NCBI GenBank assembly: GCA_002337385.1
Contig: DDFY01000030.1
Span: forward strand, 1-64,000
DNA length: 64,000 nucleotides
DNA from: Erythrobacter sp. UBA1916
GTDB taxonomy: Bacteria > Pseudomonadota > Alphaproteobacteria > Sphingomonadales > Sphingomonadaceae
Reading direction: 5' to 3'
Under the pieces are notes generated by a model. That model made no database searches and was not told the origin of the DNA. It saw nothing but the letters and a program-made list of their open reading frames with translations. Shown one piece after another: positions 57,914 through 64,000 of the stretch. Within the stretch, counting starts at the first letter, position 1, and the number at the start of each line of letters is the position of its first letter. Both the position numbers and the translations under genes were made by a program.

Positions 57914-59686
57914 ATGCATGGTTCTGCCCACCTTTCGCCAATGATGTCCGATGCGCTGGTGATCCTGGGAGCGGCCGGGATCGTGATCCCGCTTTTCGCG
58001 CGTTTCCGGATCACCCCGATCATCGGGTTCATCCTCGTCGGCCTGCTGGTCGGCCCCTATGGCCTGGGGCGCATGGTGGAAGCGCATCCCTGGCTCTACC
58101 ATATCACCATCTCCGAGCCGGAGGGCCTCGAACCCTTCGCCGAATTCGGCATTATCCTGCTGCTGTTCACGATCGGGCTGGAGCTGAGCTTCAAACGCCT
58201 GTGGCAGCTGCGCAAGCTGGTGTTCGGGCTGGGCGCGCTGGAAATCCTTGTGATTGGCGCGCTGATCACGGCCATTCTCTATGCCACCGGCCAGTACTGG
58301 ACGGGCGCACTGGCGCTCGGCCTCGCCCTCGCCTTTTCCTCGACTGCTCTCGTTTTGCCGATCTCAGGCACCTCCTCGCCGGTAGGCCGCGCCGCGCTTT
58401 CGATGCTGTTGTTCGAAGACATCATGATCGTGCCAGTGATCTTCCTGCTCGGCGCGCTGGCTCCTTATGCTGAGGCTGACGGGGTGGCCGGCCTGCTGGA
58501 GACAATCTGGCAAGGCCTGTTCGTGGTGCTTATCATGATGGTCGGCGGGCGCCTTGTCTTGCCGCGCCTGTTCGCCCAGGCCGCACGCACCAAGAGCCCG
58601 GAAATCTTCCTCGCCGCCTCGCTGCTGGTGGTGATCGGATCGAGCCTCGCCACAACCGCGGTCGGCCTGTCACCCATCGTCGGCGCGCTGATCGCCGGGC
58701 TGCTGATCGCCGAGACCGAGTATCACACCGAGGTTGAGGGGATCATGGAGCCGTTCAAAGGCCTCGCACTCGGCGTGTTCCTGCTCACGGTCGGCATGGG
58801 GATCGACCTTTCGATGGTGTGGCAGAACCTTGGCACCATCGCGCTGGCCGTAGTCGGCATCCTTTTCCTCAAGGCGGTGGTTACGGGCGCACTGCTGCGC
58901 TTCATGGGCGCCCGGCGCAGCACCTCGGTCGAAACCGGCATCCTGATGGCGAGCCCCTCGGAGACCACGCTAATCGTGCTGACTGCCGCGACCAGTGCGG
59001 CGCTGGTGAGCCGCGAGGTAGGCCAGTTCTGGCAGACTGTGACCGCCATCGGCCTCACCATCACGCCGCTGCTGGCCTTGCTCGGCAAGAACCTGGCTGG
59101 GCGGATGGACCCGGCCCCCACTCTTGAGGAAGTCGACGAAAACCCGCGCGCACCGCATGTCGTGATCGTCGGTCTCGGACGCGTTGGACGGCTGGTGGCC
59201 CAGATGCTGGCGCGGCACGACAAGGCCTATATCGCCATCGATTCCAATCCCGACCTCGTTCAGGATGCGCGGCGTGATGGCTATGTCGCGGTCTACGGCA
59301 ATGCAATGCGCGCCGACGTGCTCGACAAGCTCGGCATCGACAGCGCGCCTGCCGTGATCCTGACCATGGACGAACACGTGCTGGCCCAGCAACTGGTGCG
59401 CAAACTGCGCCAGCAGTATCCCGACTTGCCGATTATCGCGCGTGCGCGTGACAGCGTCCACGCCGCCGAGCTTTATCGCAGCGGCGCGACCACCGCGGTG
59501 CCCGAAACACTGGAAAGCTCCTTGCAGCTATCCGAAGCGGCGCTGACAGGTCTTGGCGTGGCGGTGGGCCCGGTAATCGCCTCGATCCACGAAAAGCGCG
59601 ACGAATTCCGCGAAAAGATTCAGCAGGGTGCGCACCTCGCGGAAAAGCCGAAGCTGCGCACCAGCACCGCCGAAGTCGCGTCCTGA
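57914..59686 (+). CDS. CPA2-type cation:proton antiporter with RCK domain
   Basis: A 590-residue KefB/C-like protein. The membrane half (about 12 spans) includes ARFRITPIIGFILVGLLVGPYGLG and FGIILLLFTIGLELSF. The transport core shows FSSTALVLPI and ALSMLLFEDIMIVPVIFL. A cytoplasmic TrkA-N domain follows (VVIVGLGRVGRLVAQML near 420) with NAD-binding glycines, then a regulatory tail. Likely a K+/H+ or Na+/H+ antiporter; ion and glutathione gating are not visible. ATG 57914 is used; 57941 is an alternative. Confidence 0.9.
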   Translation: MHGSAHLSPMMSDALVILGAAGIVIPLFARFRITPIIGFILVGLLVGPYGLGRMVEAHPWLYHITISEPEGLEPFAEFGIILLLFTIGLELSFKRLWQLRKLVFGLGALEILVIGALITAILYATGQYWTGALALGLALAFSSTALVLPISGTSSPVGRAALSMLLFEDIMIVPVIFLLGALAPYAEADGVAGLLETIWQGLFVVLIMMVGGRLVLPRLFAQAARTKSPEIFLAASLLVVIGSSLATTAVGLSPIVGALIAGLLIAETEYHTEVEGIMEPFKGLALGVFLLTVGMGIDLSMVWQNLGTIALAVVGILFLKAVVTGALLRFMGARRSTSVETGILMASPSETTLIVLTAATSAALVSREVGQFWQTVTAIGLTITPLLALLGKNLAGRMDPAPTLEEVDENPRAPHVVIVGLGRVGRLVAQMLARHDKAYIAIDSNPDLVQDARRDGYVAVYGNAMRADVLDKLGIDSAPAVILTMDEHVLAQQLVRKLRQQYPDLPIIARARDSVHAAELYRSGATTAVPETLESSLQLSEAALTGLGVAVGPVIASIHEKRDEFREKIQQGAHLAEKPKLRTSTAEVAS

Positions 59687-59708
59687 CGCGGCTTCGGCAA
59701 GCGCCGCT

Positions 59709-62372
59709 TTAGCCTGCGATCAGAGCTCTCACCGCGGCAATCGCGTCGTCCGCCTTGTCGCCGTCGGGTCCGCCGCCCTGCGCCATGTCGGGCCGCCCGC
59801 CGCCGCCCTTGCCGCCAAGCGCCGCGACGCCCGCACGCACAAGATCGACCGCAGAGAAACGATCGGTAAGATCCTCGGTCACGGCAGCAGCGAAGGCGGC
59901 CTTGCCCTCGTTCACGGCGCAGATCGCGGCAATGCCCGATCCCATCCGGCCCTTGGCCTCGTCAAGCAGACCGCGCAGTTCCTTGGGGTTCATGCCGTTG
60001 AGCACCTGCCCAGAGAAGGCGACGCCGCCGATGTTCTCGTCCGCCGCCGGAGCCGCACCGGCCCCGCCGCCGCCGCCCAGCGCCAGCTGCTTCTTGGCAT
60101 CGGCAAGCTCGCGCTCAAGGCGCTTGCGTTCATCGACCAGCGCCGCGACCCGTTCCTCAACCTCGTCGGGCGAAGTGCGCAGCGTGGCAGCGACCGACTT
60201 CAGCGCCTCCTCACGGCCCACGACCCACTGGCGCGCAGCCTCGCCGGTCAGTGCCTCGATCCGGCGTACACCCGAGGACACCGCGCTTTCCGACACGATG
60301 CGGAACAGCGCGATATCGCCCGTGGCGCGCACGTGGGTGCCGCCACACAGCTCGACCGAATAGGTCTTGCCCGAACCGCCGAAGTTGTCCTGCCCCATCG
60401 AGAGCACGCGCACTTCCTCTCCGTACTTCTCGCCGAACAACGCCATCGCCCCGGCCTCGATGGCATCGTCGGGGCTCATCAGCCGGGTGGTAACCTCATT
60501 GTTTGCACGAATCTGGGCGTTCACCTCGGCCTCGATGGCGGCGAGATCTTCGCCCGTGAGCGGCTTGGGATGCGAGAAGTCGAACCGCAGCCGGTCGGCG
60601 GCCACCAGCGAGCCCTTCTGGGTAACATGGTCGCCCAGCTGGTTGCGCAGCGCCGCATGCACGAGGTGCGTGGCCGAGTGATTTGCGCGGATCGCGTCGC
60701 GCCGCGCGGCATCGATCGCGAGATGAACCGTGTCACCCACGCTGATCTGCCCGCTCTCGATGGTGCCATGCATCGCGTGCAGTCGGCCCAGCGGCTTGGA
60801 GGTATCGGAAACAGTGATCTTGAGGCGGTTGTCACCCGTGACGAGCCCGGCATCCCCTGCCTGGCCGCCGCTCTCGCCGTAAAACGGCGTCTGGTTGGTG
60901 AGCAGGATGACCTCCTGCCCGGCATCGGCGCGGCTGACTTCCTTGCCATCGACCACCAGCGCGACCACCCGGCCCTCGCCCTTTTCTGCGGTATAGCCGG
61001 TGAACTCGGTCGTGCCTTCACGCTCGGCCACGTCGAACCAGACCTCGCTATCGGCCGCCGCGCCCGAGCCCTTCCACGCCGCGCGCGCTGCAGCCTTCTG
61101 CTGCGCCATGGCTGCGTCGAAGCCCTCCCGGTCGACACCGATGCCGCGCGAACGCAGAGCATCTTCGGTCAGATCGTAGGGGAAGCCATATGTATCGTAG
61201 AGCTTGAAGGCCGCCTCGCCGGGCAGGTCCGAGCCATCGTCCAGGGTCGCCACTTCGTCGTCGAGCAACCGCAGGCCCTTTTCCAGCGTCTGCCGGAAAC
61301 GCGTTTCCTCGCGCTCAAGTACCTCGGTAATCAGCGCCTGTGCGCGCGGCAGTTCGGGATAGGCCTGGCCCATCTCGGTGACGAGCGCGGGCACGAGCCG
61401 GTGCATCAGCGGTTGGTCGGCGCCAAGCAGGTGAGCATGGCGCATGGCGCGGCGCATGATGCGGCGAAGCACATAGCCGCGCCCCTCGTTCGACGGCAGC
61501 ACGCCATCGGCAATCAGGAAGCTGGTCGAGCGTAGGTGATCGGCGATGACGCGGTGGCTTGCGAGCTGCTCACCCTCGGCCTTGGCCTTCACCAGATCTT
61601 CGCTCGCCTCGATCAGGGTGCGGAAAGTGTCGGTCTCGAACACGTTGTGCACGCCCTGAAGGACGGTCGAAATGCGTTCGAGCCCCATGCCGGTGTCGAT
61701 CGACGGTCGCGGCAGGTCGCCGATGATCGCATCGGCTTCCTGGAGGTGCTGCATGAACACCAGATTCCAGATTTCCACGAACCGGTCGCCATCCTCGTCG
61801 GGCGATCCGGGCGGGCCACCGGCAATCGAGGGGCCGTGATCCCAGAAGATTTCCGAAGAGGGGCCGCAAGGACCGTCCGAGCCCATGGCCCAAAAGTTGT
61901 CCTTGGTGGCGATGCGGATGATGCGATCGTCGGGCAGACCGGCGATCTTGCGCCAGAGTTCGGCGGCCTGATCATCGGTGTGATAGACCGTGACCAGCAA
62001 CCGTTCGGGATCGAGCCCAAACTCGCGCGTGACCATGCCCCAGGCCAGCTCGATCGCGCGCTCCTTGAAGTAGTCGCCGAAGCTGAAGTTGCCGAGCATC
62101 TCGAACAGCGTGAGGTGGCGCGCGGTATAGCCGACATTGTCGAGATCGTTGTGCTTGCCGCCAGCACGCACGCACTTCTGGCTGGTCGTGGCGCGCGGCG
62201 CGGGCGGTGTTTCCAGCCCGGTGAAGACGTTCTTGAACGGCACCATCCCCGCGTTGACGAACATCAACGAGGGATCGTTGTAAGGAACCAGCGGTGCCGA
62301 GGGCACAACCGTGTGATCGTTGGCCGCGAAATAGTCGAGAAACGCGCGGCGAATGTCGTTGGTCGAATGCAT
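59709..62372 (-). CDS. alaS: Alanyl-tRNA synthetase
   Basis: The 887-residue class II synthetase charges tRNA-Ala, including the one at 1486-1561. Domains in order are catalytic (FLDYFAANDHTVVPSAPLVP to about 420) and tRNA recognition. The editing domain has zinc motifs NHSATHLVHAAL and ELCGGTHV. A coiled coil leads into the C-Ala domain (GGGGRPDMAQGGG). Start MHSTNDIRRAFLDYF is normal. A long plus-strand frame across it is a shadow. It converges on the CPA2 antiporter gene. Confidence 0.97.
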   Translation of the reverse strand: MHSTNDIRRAFLDYFAANDHTVVPSAPLVPYNDPSLMFVNAGMVPFKNVFTGLETPPAPRATTSQKCVRAGGKHNDLDNVGYTARHLTLFEMLGNFSFGDYFKERAIELAWGMVTREFGLDPERLLVTVYHTDDQAAELWRKIAGLPDDRIIRIATKDNFWAMGSDGPCGPSSEIFWDHGPSIAGGPPGSPDEDGDRFVEIWNLVFMQHLQEADAIIGDLPRPSIDTGMGLERISTVLQGVHNVFETDTFRTLIEASEDLVKAKAEGEQLASHRVIADHLRSTSFLIADGVLPSNEGRGYVLRRIMRRAMRHAHLLGADQPLMHRLVPALVTEMGQAYPELPRAQALITEVLEREETRFRQTLEKGLRLLDDEVATLDDGSDLPGEAAFKLYDTYGFPYDLTEDALRSRGIGVDREGFDAAMAQQKAAARAAWKGSGAAADSEVWFDVAEREGTTEFTGYTAEKGEGRVVALVVDGKEVSRADAGQEVILLTNQTPFYGESGGQAGDAGLVTGDNRLKITVSDTSKPLGRLHAMHGTIESGQISVGDTVHLAIDAARRDAIRANHSATHLVHAALRNQLGDHVTQKGSLVAADRLRFDFSHPKPLTGEDLAAIEAEVNAQIRANNEVTTRLMSPDDAIEAGAMALFGEKYGEEVRVLSMGQDNFGGSGKTYSVELCGGTHVRATGDIALFRIVSESAVSSGVRRIEALTGEAARQWVVGREEALKSVAATLRTSPDEVEERVAALVDERKRLERELADAKKQLALGGGGGAGAAPAADENIGGVAFSGQVLNGMNPKELRGLLDEAKGRMGSGIAAICAVNEGKAAFAAAVTEDLTDRFSAVDLVRAGVAALGGKGGGGRPDMAQGGGPDGDKADDAIAAVRALIAG

Positions 62373-62467
62373 CGCGCCGAATTAGGGCCTGTTCACCTGC
62401 ACGACAAGCAACATATTGCGCGCGCGATAAACAGGCTCGCTTCCTGCTTCCAGTATCGCGGTGTTCC

Positions 62468-63289
62468 CTACTTGCGTTGCGCCATCACCAACCACGCAGC
62501 GGCAGGGAGCGACACGATGCCTTCGCGGCAGTTGCGCTGCGACAGCGCGTCAAGTTTCGTCACAAAGGTCTGCCGTTCGCTTTCGTCGAGTTGGCCGAGG
62601 GCCCTTGCGGCAGGGCCGATAGTGCAGAAATAGTCGCGTGCATCTGCCACCGGGTCTTCACCGGCGCCCACGATCATTGGGAAATCGATCGGGGTGAGCG
62701 CAATATCAGTCCACCCGCCGGCGGACAGGATCTGCTCGACATAGGCCGGGTCAGCAAAGGCGAAGGGGCCGGGAGCGCGAGGGTCAAGCGATTGCGACGG
62801 CTGCGGTAAAAGGCGCGCCACCTCGGTCATGAACGGATTGAGCGAGGGCGCGCGAAAGCACGAAAACAGCAGCTTCGCGCCGGGAGCGGCTAGTGCAGCA
62901 AGGTTCGCGAAGGCCGCCACCGGATCGTCGAAGAACATGACGCCATGCCGCGAAATCAGCTGATCGGGCGCGAAAGCATCGTCCGGCTTCCAGGTCGAAG
63001 CGTCGTCACATGTAAAAGTGACGTTATTGAGCCGCTCACCGCGAACCCGCGCTGCATCGACAAGCTGGGGCGAAATATCGACTCCGCGCACCTGTGTCGC
63101 CGGATGGTTGCGCGCGATGGCCAATGACAGTTCGCCAGCGCCGCAGCCAACATCAAGAACCTGGCGCAATTCCCGCCCACGCAGCTGGGTGAGGAGGCGT
63201 TCAGTGAGAATGCCAAAGCTGCGGTCGGTACGGCGCCAGTTGTCAGCCCAACTTGCGCCTTGGCTACCTTGCCAGTCAGTCTTGTCCAA
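62468..63289 (-). CDS. Class I SAM-dependent methyltransferase
   Basis: The 273-residue protein has the SAM motif VLDVGCGAGELSLAIA at about 44-58, GVDISPQLVDAA, ISRHGVMFFDDPVAAF and a C-terminal helical part. The substrate is unknown; small molecules or lipids are likely. The TTG start at 63289 is used because no Met precedes the SAM motif; GGGAC stands just upstream. It separates alaS from recA, genes that are adjacent in many alphaproteobacteria. Confidence 0.85.
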   Translation of the reverse strand: MDKTDWQGSQGASWADNWRRTDRSFGILTERLLTQLRGRELRQVLDVGCGAGELSLAIARNHPATQVRGVDISPQLVDAARVRGERLNNVTFTCDDASTWKPDDAFAPDQLISRHGVMFFDDPVAAFANLAALAAPGAKLLFSCFRAPSLNPFMTEVARLLPQPSQSLDPRAPGPFAFADPAYVEQILSAGGWTDIALTPIDFPMIVGAGEDPVADARDYFCTIGPAARALGQLDESERQTFVTKLDALSQRNCREGIVSLPAAAWLVMAQRK

Positions 63290-63496
63290 TAGTCCCTGCC
63301 CCTGCTTGACGTCCGGGTTAGCCAGCCCTGTTCTTGATGCCAGGTCAGATCATGCACCGAAACAGGTGAATTACTCAAGTGCGGGAGAGTTCGAATACGA
63401 GGAAGCCGGCGCTGAACACTGGAAAAGTGCCTTAGCGCCGGCTCCGGTTCGCAAGGGGGGCTGCCATGATCGCTGCGGCCCAACCCTTCTTGAGGA

Positions 63497-64000
63497 TCAG
63501 TCGTCGGAGTCCGCGTCCGGCCCCGTCATCATCTCCTCGGCGACCGCATCGGTCTGGCTACGAATCGCAGCTTCGATCCGGTCGCAAATCTCGGGATTCT
63601 CTTTCAGGTAATTCTTGGCGTTCTCGCGGCCCTGACCGATGCGGATCGAATCGTAGCTGAACCAGGAGCCCGCCTTCTCGACCACACCAGCCTTTACTCC
63701 GAGATCGAGAATTTCGCCGATCTTGGAAATACCCTCGCCATACATGATGTCGAATTCGACCTGCTTGAACGGCGGGGCCACCTTGTTCTTCACCACCTTC
63801 ACGCGCGTCGAGTTGCCGACGATATCGTCGCGATCCTTGATCTGACCGGTGCGGCGAATGTCGAGGCGAACCGAGGCATAGAACTTGAGCGCATTACCGC
63901 CCGTGGTCGTCTCCGGGTTGCCGTACATCACGCCGATCTTCATGCGCAGCTGGTTGATGAAGATCACCATGCACTTCGAGCGGTTGATCGAACCGGTCAG
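63497..64000 (-). CDS. recA: Recombinase RecA (N-terminal part outside window)
   Basis: The reverse frame runs from the window edge to a stop at 63497 and gives the last 167 residues of RecA. It shows SINRSKCMVIFINQLRMKIGVM (Walker B and L2 region). GNPETTTGGNALKFYASVRLDIRR, the IRIGQGRENAKNYL linker and an acidic tail (DADSDD) follow. RecA mediates strand exchange and SOS induction. The start is not in the window. The 207-bp gap to the methyltransferase shows no gene. Confidence 0.95.
   Translation of the reverse strand: MTGSINRSKCMVIFINQLRMKIGVMYGNPETTTGGNALKFYASVRLDIRRTGQIKDRDDIVGNSTRVKVVKNKVAPPFKQVEFDIMYGEGISKIGEILDLGVKAGVVEKAGSWFSYDSIRIGQGRENAKNYLKENPEICDRIEAAIRSQTDAVAEEMMTGPDADSDD

Noticed and set aside
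59688..59710. Hairpin GCGGC/GCCGC followed by TTT after the CPA2 antiporter
   Set aside because: Only five pairs and a 10-nt loop; too weak to call a terminator.
59628..61535. 635-residue plus-strand frame over alaS
   Set aside because: It is antisense to intact alanyl-tRNA synthetase motifs.

Overview
This window looks like chromosomal core sequence from an alphaproteobacterium of the order Sphingomonadales, most likely an Erythrobacteraceae-type marine or freshwater aerobe. This is inferred from protein families, gene order and high GC content, not from a database search. Supporting signs are the class II (CP4-like) AroA, the paired b and b' subunits of ATP synthase, the TIGR02300 acidic protein beside aroA-cmk, a CpdR homologue, the trpF-trpB-trpA-accD-folC block, a SapC-family protein, a chromosomal type III polyketide synthase cluster and the GNAT-nitrilase fusion. 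There is no phage, insertion sequence, plasmid backbone or CRISPR array. Most genes are housekeeping.

Layout. 1-4.4 kb: ffh (3' end cut by the window), tRNA-Ala(GGC), the TIGR02300 zinc-ribbon protein, then aroA-cmk. 4.4-7.1 kb: a membrane protein, an AT-rich insertion with a sulfotransferase and a small unknown gene, and an Mpo1-like membrane protein; these separate cmk from rpsA. 7.1-11.1 kb: rpsA behind a structured leader, a GFA-gloB glutathione pair and an NAD(P)-binding protein whose leader can fold over its own ribosome binding site. 11.1-13.8 kb: the F0 ATP synthase operon on the minus strand. 13.9-17.8 kb: the ydbH-ynbE-ydbL envelope set. 17.8-29 kb: radC, a transglutaminase-like/TPR protein, purB, lapA-pyrF and trpFBA-accD-folC. 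29-41 kb: an AmpG-like permease, rluB-rsmD-uvrD, a Crp/Fnr regulator, a DEAD-box helicase, an FAD-linked oxidase, sapC, a strong small-RNA candidate, an N-formylglutamate amidohydrolase and, further on, cpdR and tRNA-Val. 42-50.5 kb: a beta-oxidation locus with a MerR-type regulator and acyl-CoA ligase on one strand, divergent from thiolase, HAD-ECH fusion, acyl-CoA dehydrogenase and nitronate monooxygenase. 50.5-53.3 kb: an overlapping three-gene type III PKS cluster. 53.4-64 kb: icd, the GNAT-nitrilase fusion, a proline symporter, a CPA2 antiporter, alaS, a methyltransferase and the C-terminal part of recA.

How it works together. The fatty-acid block forms a complete oxidation module that appears to be controlled from one palindromic operator in the divergent promoter region. 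The adjacent PKS operon could draw acyl-CoA starters from that pool. The most interesting non-coding signal is at about 40.14-40.28 kb. It has a promoter, two hairpins flanking an unpaired CU-rich anti-Shine-Dalgarno stretch, and a perfect intrinsic terminator. This architecture resembles the alphaproteobacterial suhB/mmgR small RNAs.
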